This document shows positions 35,329-43,942 of a stretch of 51,963 bases of DNA, in pieces. The notes under the pieces were generated by a model. The model was not told the origin of the DNA. It did not search any database and saw nothing but the letters and a program-made list of their open reading frames with translations. The translations under genes and the position numbers were made by a program. Source of the DNA: Desulfobacterales bacterium RIFOXYA12_FULL_46_15 (GTDB lineage: Bacteria; Desulfobacterota; Desulfobacteria; Desulfobacterales; Desulfobacteraceae); NCBI GenBank assembly GCA_001799395.1, contig MGTJ01000061.1, forward strand, positions 1 through 51,963, written 5' to 3'. How positions within the stretch are numbered: the first letter of the stretch is position 1; every line of letters begins with the position of its first letter.

Positions 35329-37026
35329 TTAGCTTTTTTTTTGGCAGATTTGAATATAATGCCGGATATCCGGAAAGTCTTTAAAGGGTTTAAAAAATGT
35401 CAGGGCGGTTTTGAACCGGCCCTTGTTCATGAGACAGATCCCCATGCACAGGTTCAGGTCCTTATGGGCAGGGAAATCAATCATCGCTTTTTCAAGGATG
35501 GCCATGGCCCCGTCAAAGTCCCTTATTTTCTGCTTTTGCATGGCAAGCCCCAGGAAAGCCCTTGTATCCGGGGCATAGGAAAGTGCCTGTTCAAAAAGCC
35601 GGGCAGCGGTGTCGCTCTGGTTCTTGACCCGCGGGTCAGCCGCATATTCGCCATGGGAAAAGGTCATGGCAAGCCGGGACAGAAAATCTGCATGAAAGGC
35701 ATATAATTCTTTTTTATCCACAAGATCAAGATTTTGTGAAAAAAGGTCCAGGTTATTGTAAAAGGCTGTTCTTAAGGCGTCTCCAAAGGCTTTGACCTTT
35801 TTAAAATCAAGGGTGTTATCGATTTCAAACCAGGGCACATCTTCAATTCTCTGATGCCAGAAATCGTCAGACACAAGTTTTTTTTCTTTTGCCGATTGAT
35901 AGAGAAAAGTACCGGGAAATATGACCAGCATATAGAAAATAGCGCTTAAGGGCCGGATGATCCGGATCAGGTCAATGCTTTCCTGAATGGTGTCTTTTGT
36001 TTCTCCGGGTGAGCCGTAGATAAAATAGGCCCGGGCAAGAATGCCGCAGGCCCTGGTCATGGAAAAGGCAGCAATGATCTTTTCCCGGTCAATGGGTTTG
36101 CCAAGGGTTTTCCTGATTTTTTCAGACCCTGATTCAACCCCGTAGCTGATCTGGATACAGCCGGCCGTTCTCATTGCCAGAAGAATGTCTGCGTCTACAT
36201 AATCCACCCTTGAAATCGCATTCCAGGTGACATTCATGCCTTTCTCCGTGATCAGGCGGCAGAATTCCAGAACCCGCGGCTTATCCATGGTAAAGGTGTC
36301 ATCGGAAATATAAAAATGGGTGACTCCCTTTTTTGCAAGGGCTTCCATTTCATGGGCAAACCATTCTGCTGAATGAAACCTGACCTTCCGGTTTCCCCAG
36401 AATTTCGGCGACCCGCAAAAAGTGCAGTATCCAGGACACCCCCGGCTCATGGCCAGGTGCTGAAATTTGAAATATTTGGAGGGATGCACCAGGGTATCAA
36501 GGTCCTCAATGGGCGTTCCAAGAGAGGTTTCGACAATGGTGCCGTCCTTTTTTTGCACAAGACTTGGGATTTCTTCAAAGGAGTCCCGTGTTCCGGTTTC
36601 AAGTCTGTTCAAAAGCTCAAGAAAACCGGTCTCACCTTCTCCTTTTATAATAAAATCAATTTCAGGGCAGGCTGAAAAAAGATGTTTAAAAAGAAAGGTG
36701 GGGGCTGGCCCGCCAAATACAATGACGATATCCGGGTTGATTTTTTTTGCAGCCTTTGCACAGTCAATGGCATTCCAGCGGTTGGGGTTCATCACGGAAA
36801 AACCGATGACATCCGGCATCCGGGCCTCAACTGCTTTTGAAAAAACATTGACCGGGTCTTCTTCTGTGTCTGCAAGGTTGAGGATAGCCGCCTCAAACCC
36901 GTTCTCCAAAAGCTGTGCCCCGATATAAAAAAGGCCCATGGGCACGATCCGGGCATCTTCCCCTGAAATCCGCCTGTCAAGGCAGGCAGGGTTGACCAGG
37001 AGTATTTTCTGCCGTTTTTTTGTCAT
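35329..37026 (-). CDS. B12-binding radical SAM protein with C-terminal TPR-like repeats
   Basis: Predicted 565-residue enzyme. The N-terminal cobalamin-binding Rossmann-like domain (about 7-150) has V-N-P-A, P-M-G-L-x-Y-I-G-A-Q-L and G-F-S-V-M-N. The radical SAM core (about 185-400) has the [4Fe-4S] motif C197-x3-C201-x2-C204 (R-G-C-P-G-Y-C-T-F-C-G-S). The last 120 residues resemble two to three TPR-like helical repeats (A-x-x-L-F-E-Q-A-L-S-Y-A-P, then A-M-A-I-L-E-K-A). The reaction is unknown; family members include methyltransferases, ring-forming enzymes and BchE-like cyclases. The TPR part may recruit a partner or peptide substrate. ATG 37026 begins the gene 11 bases after the nitroreductase stop. 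Confidence 0.88.
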   Translation of the reverse strand: MTKKRQKILLVNPACLDRRISGEDARIVPMGLFYIGAQLLENGFEAAILNLADTEEDPVNVFSKAVEARMPDVIGFSVMNPNRWNAIDCAKAAKKINPDIVIVFGGPAPTFLFKHLFSACPEIDFIIKGEGETGFLELLNRLETGTRDSFEEIPSLVQKKDGTIVETSLGTPIEDLDTLVHPSKYFKFQHLAMSRGCPGYCTFCGSPKFWGNRKVRFHSAEWFAHEMEALAKKGVTHFYISDDTFTMDKPRVLEFCRLITEKGMNVTWNAISRVDYVDADILLAMRTAGCIQISYGVESGSEKIRKTLGKPIDREKIIAAFSMTRACGILARAYFIYGSPGETKDTIQESIDLIRIIRPLSAIFYMLVIFPGTFLYQSAKEKKLVSDDFWHQRIEDVPWFEIDNTLDFKKVKAFGDALRTAFYNNLDLFSQNLDLVDKKELYAFHADFLSRLAMTFSHGEYAADPRVKNQSDTAARLFEQALSYAPDTRAFLGLAMQKQKIRDFDGAMAILEKAMIDFPAHKDLNLCMGICLMNKGRFKTALTFFKPFKDFPDIRHYIQICQKKS

Positions 37027-37037
37027 AATCCGCTGTA

Positions 37038-37625
37038 TTAAAAGGAGCCAAAAATCAGATCGTTAAGCTTTCGTTTCGGGACATGGTGGACTTTGTTTTC
37101 ATCCCGCCAGTATTTGATATCCCCATCTTCCCCGACTTCATCAATCCGGATCTCTTCCACCGGCTTTCCCAGGGCCACCACCAGCTTTACCTCCAGGTGG
37201 TCGGGAATATTCAGATGGTTTTTCAGCTTTTTGATATTAATGGCCCCGAACATTAACCCGCCGAGCCCCATGGTCCTGGCACCCAGAAGAATAGTCTGGG
37301 CCGCGATGCCGTGATCGCACCAGAAATTATCTGAAATGGTATGGTCGCCCATGATGACGATATAGGCAGACGGCTGTTCCGCTTTTTCCGGGCCGGGCCA
37401 GTCTTTTAGATAGGCGGCCCAGCCAAGACAGGCATAAATCTCGCTATTTTTTTGTTCATCCCGGCAGATGATGAATTTCAAGGGCTGCTTATTGGCAGCC
37501 GATGCACAGTTCCGGGCAAGCCCGACAAGGGCCTTGAGTGTATCCGTATCAATCTTGCAGTTGTTGTCAAATCTCCGGCAGGACCGGTTGTCTTTTACAA
37601 GCTGTTTGAATTGTTCGGTATTCAT
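37038..37625 (-). CDS. Nitroreductase-family FMN oxidoreductase
   Basis: Predicted 195-residue protein of the nitroreductase fold, normally a homodimer that binds FMN and uses NAD(P)H. Visible pattern: R-S-C-R-R-F-D (FMN-phosphate region, residues 14-20), A-R-N-C-A-S-A-A-N-K-Q-P-L near 40-52, D-H-G-I-A-A-Q-T-I-L-L-G-A near 110-122 and G-L-G-G-L-M-F-G. The natural substrate is unknown. The start is ATG 37625, overlapping the stop of rdgB by 4 bases, with GGGGGA ahead of it; ATG 37643 lies inside rdgB. It is part of the operon rdgB - nitroreductase - radical SAM - DUF6178. Confidence 0.9.
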   Translation of the reverse strand: MNTEQFKQLVKDNRSCRRFDNNCKIDTDTLKALVGLARNCASAANKQPLKFIICRDEQKNSEIYACLGWAAYLKDWPGPEKAEQPSAYIVIMGDHTISDNFWCDHGIAAQTILLGARTMGLGGLMFGAINIKKLKNHLNIPDHLEVKLVVALGKPVEEIRIDEVGEDGDIKYWRDENKVHHVPKRKLNDLIFGSF

Positions 37626-38272
37626 GATTTTTCCCCCTGGCATCCCACGCGTTCAATATCCGGCGTGTTGAATTCGATCCATTTTATGATCTTGTCCATT
37701 TCCCTTGCCACTTCCTTAAGGGCCTTTCCCCGGTGGCTGACCCGGCCTTTTTCTTCAACGGTCAACTGGGCAAAGGTCTTATTCAGCTCCGGGTAAAAAA
37801 AGACAGGGTCATATCCAAATCCGTTATTGCCTGCAGGTTCATCAATGATAAGGCCTTTGCATTCCCCTTCATAGGTCAAGGCCACTCCTTGCGGAATTGC
37901 AATGGAAATCACGCATTTAAACGCGGCATTCCGGTTTTTTTCCCCTTTGACGGCTGCCAGCATTTTTTTTACATTTTCCGCATCCGAGGCATTTTCCCCG
38001 GCATACCGGGCCGAATACACTCCCGGCTCCCCGTCCAGGGCATCCACACACAGGCCTGAATCATCGGCCATGGCCGGGTATCCCAGGATTCGGGCGGTGA
38101 AAGCCGCTTTTTTATAGGCATTGTCGTCAAAGGTGACGCCGTCTTCAATGACTTCCGGGATGGGTCCGAAATCATCCAGGTTCCGGATCTCAACGGACGG
38201 GTGATTTAATAATTCTGCAAACTCCCTTGTTTTCCCCTTGTTCCGGGTTGCGAGCACAATGATCTGTTTCAA
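37622..38272 (-). CDS. rdgB: RdgB/HAM1-type XTP/dITP pyrophosphatase
   Basis: Predicted 216-residue housekeeping enzyme that hydrolyses non-canonical purine nucleoside triphosphates (dITP, XTP) to the monophosphate, keeping them out of DNA and RNA. Signature elements: L-A-T-R-N-K-G-K near the start (7-14), D-D-S-G-L-C-V-D-A-L near 70-79, P-G-V-Y-S-A-R-Y-A-G and G-N-N-G-F-G-Y-D-P-V-F near 145-155, and S-H-R-G-K-A near 190. Length is normal. It begins the minus-strand operon and overlaps the nitroreductase start. Confidence 0.96.
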   Translation of the reverse strand: MKQIIVLATRNKGKTREFAELLNHPSVEIRNLDDFGPIPEVIEDGVTFDDNAYKKAAFTARILGYPAMADDSGLCVDALDGEPGVYSARYAGENASDAENVKKMLAAVKGEKNRNAAFKCVISIAIPQGVALTYEGECKGLIIDEPAGNNGFGYDPVFFYPELNKTFAQLTVEEKGRVSHRGKALKEVAREMDKIIKWIEFNTPDIERVGCQGEKS

Positions 38273-38386
38273 TGGGGTTCTCCTAAATCTTTCGGGTTGA
38301 TTTTTGTCCCGATAGTATAAGGCTCTAACCCTGGTTTGTAAACCCCGCCATGTTTCAGAATCAACAAGCCCTTTAACTGCGGGCCT

Positions 38387-38596
38387 ATGGAATTTCTGAA
38401 TCAGGAACTATTAGAGTTCGCTTATATCTTTCAATGTGAAGGGGTGTCTGCCAGGTCATTTCAGGATATCTTAGGGTGCAGCGGCAAGACAGCCAAAGAT
38501 CTTCAAATGGAAATAGCACGACTGGAGCCCTGGCAAATGATCAGCAGAAGTTCAGTTAAGACAGAAGAGTTTGCTAAATTCACAGTGGAAGCTTAG
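38387..38596 (+). CDS. Possible small protein of 69 residues
   Basis: A short reading frame with ATG at 38387, no good ribosome binding site, and a helical, mildly amphipathic product (starts M-E-F-L-N-Q-E-L-L-E-F-A). The region G-V-S-A-R-S-F-Q-D-I-L-G-C-S-G-K-T-A-K-D-L looks helix-turn-helix-like. Its last 4 bases overlap the 3' end of the convergent LuxR-type gene. No family is recognised. It may be real or a chance open frame. Confidence 0.35.
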   Translation: MEFLNQELLEFAYIFQCEGVSARSFQDILGCSGKTAKDLQMEIARLEPWQMISRSSVKTEEFAKFTVEA

Positions 38597-39486
38597 AGAA
38601 TATTATTCTGTGTGGCCAGCACCGCGGCCTGGGTTCTGTCGTTTACGCCTAATTTATTAAAAATATTGATCATATGGCTTTTGACGGTATGGGGACTGAT
38701 AAATAACATACCGGATATTTCATTATTGGTATATCCTTGTGCGATCAGTTTGAGCACTTCGATTTCTCTGTTTGTGAGCCCAAAATCGGTCTTTTGGGGC
38801 GGGCGCTGTGAATCCGCGGCCTTTTCATTTTGCTGATCCGTCCTGAGGGCTGCTTCCAGCCTGAGGATTTGTTCATGCTGGGCCTGGATTTGATTTTTCA
38901 GCCTTGATGTATTGATCTGCAAAGAAACCGAATTCACAAGCTTGCCTGTGTCGTCAAAAACAGGATAGACGGCATTCTCACTGATAGGCAAAGCCAGGTC
39001 AGGGCATTTGTCCGTTCCCTCCTTCCCTTTCATGATGGCAGCGGCAAATGCCATGCAGGTCAGATAACCGCATTTCCGGCAATTTGTTTTTGGCAGGATT
39101 TTTAATATATCTATTATGGGTATGGGTTTGATCTGATCATAATTCGGTCTGATGTTTTTCTTTTGATCTTCCACATCATTCAGAAAATCGATAAAACCGG
39201 CAATAAAATCCTTGGCTGCTGCTTGGCTCTCAAAAAAATGCACGGCAGCCGAATAAGGGTATAAAAAGCAGCGATATCCGTTCAATAAAAATCTGACATG
39301 GGCCGGTTTCTCATAATATAATGCTTCGTCCAATGTTGCGTTGATATATGGAAACAGATGGCTCACATCCTGATCCAGCCTGAATGATGCAGACCAGATC
39401 TTTGAGTTCGGATTTTTTTCATCTGGTAACGGGTTCATGAACCAAGGAAGAATACATACAAATTCAGAATAGTCTTTTACAGGCAT
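38593..39486 (-). CDS. LuxR-type transcriptional regulator with an integral Fe-S (CFeSP/RnfB-like) domain
   Basis: Predicted 297-residue protein. The N-terminal domain (1-120) is unassigned. A putative [4Fe-4S] domain at about 128-165 has the pattern L-P-K-T-N-C-R-K-C-G-Y-L-T-C-M-A-F-A with cysteines 136, 139, 144 and 161 (K-C-P), the four-cysteine signature of the Fe-S domain also found in RnfB and the corrinoid Fe-S protein. A coiled coil (195-215) leads to a LuxR helix-turn-helix (235-295: L-T-N-R-E-I-E-V-L-K-L-I-A-Q-G and S-P-H-T-V-K-S-H). This is a plausible one-component redox or iron sensor. It is divergent from a DUF3786 gene, a family usually found with the same Fe-S domain. ATG 39486; the 3' end overlaps a small plus-strand frame. 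Confidence 0.88.
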   Translation of the reverse strand: MPVKDYSEFVCILPWFMNPLPDEKNPNSKIWSASFRLDQDVSHLFPYINATLDEALYYEKPAHVRFLLNGYRCFLYPYSAAVHFFESQAAAKDFIAGFIDFLNDVEDQKKNIRPNYDQIKPIPIIDILKILPKTNCRKCGYLTCMAFAAAIMKGKEGTDKCPDLALPISENAVYPVFDDTGKLVNSVSLQINTSRLKNQIQAQHEQILRLEAALRTDQQNEKAADSQRPPQKTDFGLTNREIEVLKLIAQGYTNNEISGMLFISPHTVKSHMINIFNKLGVNDRTQAAVLATQNNIL

Positions 39487-39610
39487 GGAACACCTTTATG
39501 TTATCGTTATAAGGGGTTCATTATTCATTGGGCAAAGAAAATACAAGAAAAATATTAAAACCCCCCGGATGGGTGATGGAAAAATGATTGAAGGATTGAT
39601 AAAAATATCT

Positions 39611-39623
39611 CCATGATGCATGG
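39611..39623. promoter_or_regulatory. Short dyad in the divergent LuxR/DUF3786 promoter region
   Basis: CCATG-ATG-CATGG is a perfect 5-base inverted repeat with a 3-base centre, 38 bases before the DUF3786 start, in the 174-base gap between two divergent genes. It could be an operator for the LuxR-type regulator. The dyad is short and may be chance. Confidence 0.25.
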
Positions 39624-39660
39624 TTAAATCACAAAGACAAAAAAAAGGAAGATTGAAAAT

Positions 39661-40275
39661 ATGAAAGCCACTATTTTTGAAACCCACTATAAAGAGTATT
39701 GCCGTCAAATCGCCGGGCTTGATTTTTCATCCATAAAAGACACACTTGGGATAGAATTAAGGGGCCATGAGGCTGTTATCCCCTTTTTTGGTGAGAACTA
39801 TATCGTTTCAGATACAGGAATTGCAGACGAGTCCGGTAACCGGCCGAGTTACATGGTTTGCGTGATACTCTCCAAATACCTGCTGCTATGTCCCGGTACT
39901 CCTGTTGTGAACAAAGAGTGGTCAGCACTCAAGGATTTTCATAAAATGTCTCAATTTACAAACCTTAATTTTTTTACCAGTGATACGGAACAGCCCATTG
40001 TCAAAATATTTTCAGGCCGGATCAGTGCATTATCGGAGGCATCCCGGAAATTAGGCGGTAAACCCTGCAAATTGGGTGTATCCTATGATTTTGCCATGGA
40101 ATTCAGGGTTTTGCCGAAAATCGAGATATTGCTGATTTTTAATGACCGCGATGATGAATTCCCTGCTACATGCTCTGTGCTGTTTCAAAAACAGGCCGAG
40201 GACTATCTTGATCCTGAATCACTTATCATGGCCGGTACGGCTTTCAGACAGCGGTTGCAAAAACTGTCTGAATGA
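39661..40275 (+). CDS. DUF3786-domain protein
   Basis: Predicted 204-residue soluble protein matching what I know of DUF3786: F-E-T-H-Y-K-E-Y near the start, then F-F-G-E-N-Y-I-V-S near residues 42-50, L-S-K-Y-L-L near 71-76 and C-S-V-L-F-Q-K-Q-A-E-D-Y-L near 170-182. The family is found in anaerobes, often fused to or beside a four-cysteine Fe-S domain and linked to corrinoid or one-carbon metabolism; no biochemical function is known to me. Here the Fe-S domain is instead in the divergent LuxR-type regulator, so this may be its target or partner. AGGAAG is the ribosome binding site. Confidence 0.78.
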   Translation: MKATIFETHYKEYCRQIAGLDFSSIKDTLGIELRGHEAVIPFFGENYIVSDTGIADESGNRPSYMVCVILSKYLLLCPGTPVVNKEWSALKDFHKMSQFTNLNFFTSDTEQPIVKIFSGRISALSEASRKLGGKPCKLGVSYDFAMEFRVLPKIEILLIFNDRDDEFPATCSVLFQKQAEDYLDPESLIMAGTAFRQRLQKLSE

Positions 40276-40433
40276 ATACAAAAAAATGTGTCACAAGCAG
40301 GTTGGATACCATAACATTTCACAGGATATACATTAATTTTCCATAATGAGGAGCAGTATAGTCTCAAATGAAGCAGGACGAGGTGTTCGGATGAAAAACT
40401 TGACTGCTGACAAAGAATAAGGCTTTGAACAAG

Positions 40434-40940
40434 ATGATAAACGAAATACAGCCTGCAACCCGGTCCGGACTGTTGCGGCAATGCCTGCTGCAATGGGTGT
40501 TCCCTCTGGCCGTGACCTGGCTGCTTTTTTTAGTGTTAGTATTTGAAACCAAAGGCCTGTCAGGGTTGAATCCATTTGCAGAAGGCAGAGTGCTGCACCA
40601 GTTATTCGAAGATGGGATGCTTCCGCTGACAGCAGCAGGTATTCTCACGGTGGCCCTCTTGTTGCAACATCGATTGCTGCGCAGCTGGCCTGCTTTTTTG
40701 CAATTGCCTGAGTCAGCTCCGTTGTATGCCACAGTACTCCGCCTCCTTGCACATGGCGCCGGTCTGTTTTTGGTCATTATCGCCGGTACCGTACTGATCT
40801 TCTATGGCTTTTACGATCCGGCAAAAGACCCCCAGGGCCAGTTTCATATCTGGGTATGGGGAGGCGGTTTCCTGTATGCACTGGGGCTTACCCCAACTGC
40901 AGCTCTTTTCACTGTCTGGTGGGCTGTTTGGAGATGGTGA
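40434..40940 (+). CDS. Small four-helix membrane protein of unknown function
   Basis: Predicted 168-residue protein with about four membrane segments (roughly residues 20-40, 58-80, 100-125 and 140-165), rich in Leu, Ala and Trp, with a short cytoplasmic or periplasmic loop G-F-Y-D-P-A-K-D-P-Q. No family signature is recognised. The start is ATG 40434 with AAGG at 40419-40422; a TTG 9 bases earlier is less likely. It stands alone between DUF3786 (158 bases upstream) and the convergent hydrolase gene (8-base gap). Confidence 0.7.
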   Translation: MINEIQPATRSGLLRQCLLQWVFPLAVTWLLFLVLVFETKGLSGLNPFAEGRVLHQLFEDGMLPLTAAGILTVALLLQHRLLRSWPAFLQLPESAPLYATVLRLLAHGAGLFLVIIAGTVLIFYGFYDPAKDPQGQFHIWVWGGGFLYALGLTPTAALFTVWWAVWRW

Positions 40941-40948
40941 ACCGACGG

Positions 40949-41785
40949 TCATGTGAGAAAATCCAGGACCGGATCCTGATGATGCTTCAGGTGAAGACCT
41001 GGAGCATGGCCGCAGTCAGGGATGGTGACAAGTTTCATCTCAGGATGGACCGACACCATCCGTTCAACAATATCTGCCGTAAGCACGTCGGATAATAGCC
41101 CGTGCAGCAGTAAAACCTGGCATTCCACCTGTCTGAACATTTCCCAGAGATCCATGGCCGGAACGGTTTCATCGGAAATCTGGATAATGTCAGGATCAAA
41201 ATGAACCGTGAAACAGCCATTGTCTTTTCTGCGCAGGGACCGGCAGGTCATCTCAAACCATTCTTCCTTTGTCCTCTCGCCCATGATCAGGTATAATTCT
41301 TTTAAATAATTTTCATATCCTGAAAAAGTATCAAATTCAGGCTGGACACCGGAAACATAATTGATAATTCTCTGAAGGGCGGGTGCCGGGATTTCAGGCC
41401 CGATATCGTTGATGACCAGGCGCTGAATTTTTTCCTTAAAGGGGCCGCTTGAAAGGATGATGCCTATAATCCCGCCCATGGAGGTGCCGATCCAGTCCAT
41501 TTTTTCGACATTGAAATACGCGCAGATTTCCTGTGCGATCCTGACATAATTGGGATAGGTATATTCTTTTGACGGAGTCTTTGCCCACTGGGACAGGCCC
41601 CGCCCCAGGGTGTCCGGGCACAGGACCCGGTACTCACGGGACAGAAGGGTTGCAACAGCTTCAAAATCAAAACCGTTCCGTGCCAGCCCGTGCCAGCAGA
41701 CAATGGTTTTTTTCATGTCAGGGTTATACACCCGGACATGGATACTGCGGTCATTGATGGTTAAAAATTCCGAATGTATTTTCAT
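40949..41785 (-). CDS. Alpha/beta-hydrolase, last gene of the liv operon
   Basis: Predicted 278-residue hydrolase. The oxyanion region H-G-L-A-R-N (about 32-37), the nucleophile elbow G-T-S-M-G-G (100-105, S102) and the late catalytic histidine in C-G-H-A-P (H260) are visible; an acid between is likely. The fold is common to esterases, amidases, C-C hydrolases and dehalogenases, so the substrate cannot be told. It directly follows livM (18-base gap) on the same strand. A hydrolase at the end of a high-affinity importer operon suggests that it processes the imported compound, such as an amide or ester. Confidence 0.85.
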   Translation of the reverse strand: MKIHSEFLTINDRSIHVRVYNPDMKKTIVCWHGLARNGFDFEAVATLLSREYRVLCPDTLGRGLSQWAKTPSKEYTYPNYVRIAQEICAYFNVEKMDWIGTSMGGIIGIILSSGPFKEKIQRLVINDIGPEIPAPALQRIINYVSGVQPEFDTFSGYENYLKELYLIMGERTKEEWFEMTCRSLRRKDNGCFTVHFDPDIIQISDETVPAMDLWEMFRQVECQVLLLHGLLSDVLTADIVERMVSVHPEMKLVTIPDCGHAPGLHLKHHQDPVLDFLT

Positions 41786-41803
41786 CCTGTCTCCTTAAAA
41801 TGG

Positions 41804-42901
41804 TTAAGGCTGTTTTGCCTGCCGGTTTAAATTCATTTGGGAACGGATGGTTCCGATCACCCCTTTGGGGAAAAAAAGGACCACCAGGATAAAGAGAATG
41901 CCGAAATACAACTGCCACCTGTCTGCCAGGTTATTGACCAGGGTGCTTTCCGGAGCAAATGCCGCCATATGCTTTAACAGCCCCGGCAGCCAGTTTTCGG
42001 TGACAATGAGAAACGAGGCCCCGATCATGGCGCCGTAAAGGGTTCCCATCCCGCCGATCAATACCATGAGAAGGATGTTCACCATAATCGCGGTGTGAAA
42101 CACCGACCCCGGGTTTACATAGCAGAGCCACATGGAAAACAGGATACCCCCGAGGGATGCCGTACATGAACTAAAGACAATTGAGTATAATTTATACCCG
42201 AATGTCTTATAGCCAAGGGCCGTAGTTCTCTGCTCATTGTCACGGACGGCTTTTAAAACCCGTCCCAGGGGGGACCGGATAAATCTTAAAAGTCCTGCAA
42301 ACAATGCGATGGTGCTTGCAAGGATGAGGTAATAGACAAGGAGACGCCCGTTAATCTCTGTATGGAACAGGGTTCCAAGGCTATGGTTAAAATTGAAGAC
42401 AGACGGCAGGGTAAAGGATATCCCGTCCTCACCACCGGTCAGGCCGGACCACTGAACCCCGAGGATATGGGCAAACTCGGCCAGGGAAAGTGTGAGCATG
42501 GCAAAGAAGATTGCCTTTACCCGAAGGGAGAAAAAAGAAATGATCACGGATAATCCAATACTTACCAGAAGAGAAACCACGATGCTGAGAGGGATGTGAA
42601 CCCATGACGGATTTGGAGCAAAAAAAAGGATCAGGGCAATGGAATATGCACCGATCCCGAAAAACATGCCGTGGGCAAAGGAGAGAATACCGGTGTATCC
42701 CAAAAGCAGATCAAATGAGGCTGTCACAATGGTGAAAATCATGATTTTTGCCACCACATCCATGACCCTGAAGGAGGGAAACAAAAAAGGGATCAATGCA
42801 ATAAAAATGACAAGACCTGCCTGATAATACATCACTGGTATCGTCTTATTTGTCCTTTCAGGGCATATGCCGGTTTCCGGAGCGCTTATCTTTTTTGTCA
42901 T
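41804..42901 (-). CDS. livM: Branched-chain/amide-type ABC transporter permease, LivM-like
   Basis: Predicted 365-residue permease with 8-9 membrane helices after a polar N-terminus. The family pattern includes L-L-G-Y-T-G-I-L-S-F-A-H-G-M-F-F-G-I-G-A-Y, G-x-S-V-I-I-S-F-F-S-L-R-V-K-A-I-F-F-A, G-R-V-L-K-A-V-R-D-N-E, A-L-G-Y-K-T-F-G-Y-K-L and the G-G-M-G-T-L-Y-G-A-M-I-G loop near 290. It forms the heterodimeric membrane core with LivH. The start is ATG 42901, 8 bases after the livH stop. Substrate class (branched-chain amino acid, amide, urea or aromatic) is not settled by sequence. Confidence 0.92.
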   Translation of the reverse strand: MTKKISAPETGICPERTNKTIPVMYYQAGLVIFIALIPFLFPSFRVMDVVAKIMIFTIVTASFDLLLGYTGILSFAHGMFFGIGAYSIALILFFAPNPSWVHIPLSIVVSLLVSIGLSVIISFFSLRVKAIFFAMLTLSLAEFAHILGVQWSGLTGGEDGISFTLPSVFNFNHSLGTLFHTEINGRLLVYYLILASTIALFAGLLRFIRSPLGRVLKAVRDNEQRTTALGYKTFGYKLYSIVFSSCTASLGGILFSMWLCYVNPGSVFHTAIMVNILLMVLIGGMGTLYGAMIGASFLIVTENWLPGLLKHMAAFAPESTLVNNLADRWQLYFGILFILVVLFFPKGVIGTIRSQMNLNRQAKQP

Positions 42902-42909
42902 GACATTCC

Positions 42910-43920
42910 CTATTCTTTTCCAAAAAGCCCTTTGGGGCGGATTAAAAGTATGACTGCCATAATCATGAAATTGACCCCCAGGGCCATTTTGGGAATGAGG
43001 TAAGCCACATAATTAAACGACAGCCCCACCATGACGGCGCCGATAAAACTGCCGGTAACCGACCCCATCCCGCCGATAATCACTACAATCAGGGCAAAAA
43101 TCAAGAACTGGTCTCCCATTCCCGGGTCAACCGCCTGGTTGAAAACGGCCATCATGATGCCGCCGGTTGCGGCAAGGGCAGCCCCTGCCGCAAAGATCAG
43201 GGTAAAAATGCGGCTGATATTGTATCCGGTTGTTTTCACGATTTCCCTGTTTTCAACCCCTGCCCGGACAATGATCCCGATTTTGGTTTTTTTAAGGACA
43301 AACTGGAGCCCGGCAAACACGCCAATGCCGAGGACAATGGCCACCACCCGGAAATACTCAATAAACACACCCCAAAGGATGAAACTGTCCTGAAACCCCA
43401 TGGGCACAGGCACCACTTCATTATTGACTCCCCAGACAATCTTGAGGATTTCCACGATGACAAAGGAAACCCCCACCGTTACCAGGAGCTGCATGAGGTG
43501 ATCCCCGTATACTTTCCGGATCACCAGCGTTTCCGTGGCAATACCCAGCACGGCCCCGGTAAGGCCGGCTGCCAGAAGGGCTGATACAAGATACAAAAGG
43601 CTCTCAGGAAGAGATGCGGTGGAAATCCACCCCAAAGAATCAAATCCGTTTAAAACAGCGGCCCCGGCATATGCGCCAAATGCAAAAAATGCTGCATGGG
43701 CCAGGTTGAGCACATCCATGAGACCGAAAATAAGGGTTAAGCCGGATGCGATGAGAAAAATCAGCATGCCGAGCGAAATGCCTGCCACCGTCAGGGTGAA
43801 ATAGGTGGTCGTATCCATCCATATCAGGGGCAGGAGGAATATCCCCATGCCCATTCCCATATTGATCCGGGTTTTGATTCTTTCCCGGCTTTTTTCAACC
43901 CCCAGTGTCTGTGTTGTCAT
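42910..43920 (-). CDS. livH: Branched-chain/amide-type ABC transporter permease, LivH-like
   Basis: Predicted 336-residue permease with about 8 membrane segments. Signatures include A-S-G-L-T-L-I-F-G-L-M-D-V-L-N-L-A-H-A-A-F-F-A-F-G-A-Y, G-I-I-V-R-A-G-V-E-N-R and G-G-M-G-S-V-T-G-S-F-I-G-A. The start is set at ATG 43920, preceded by GGGGG (spacing about 5). A TTG at 43950, which overlaps livF by 8 bases, would add 10 residues and is an alternative. It partners LivM. Confidence 0.92.
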   Translation of the reverse strand: MTTQTLGVEKSRERIKTRINMGMGMGIFLLPLIWMDTTTYFTLTVAGISLGMLIFLIASGLTLIFGLMDVLNLAHAAFFAFGAYAGAAVLNGFDSLGWISTASLPESLLYLVSALLAAGLTGAVLGIATETLVIRKVYGDHLMQLLVTVGVSFVIVEILKIVWGVNNEVVPVPMGFQDSFILWGVFIEYFRVVAIVLGIGVFAGLQFVLKKTKIGIIVRAGVENREIVKTTGYNISRIFTLIFAAGAALAATGGIMMAVFNQAVDPGMGDQFLIFALIVVIIGGMGSVTGSFIGAVMVGLSFNYVAYLIPKMALGVNFMIMAVILLIRPKGLFGKE

Positions 43921-43942
43921 GATACCCCCGGTTTCCATTTGT

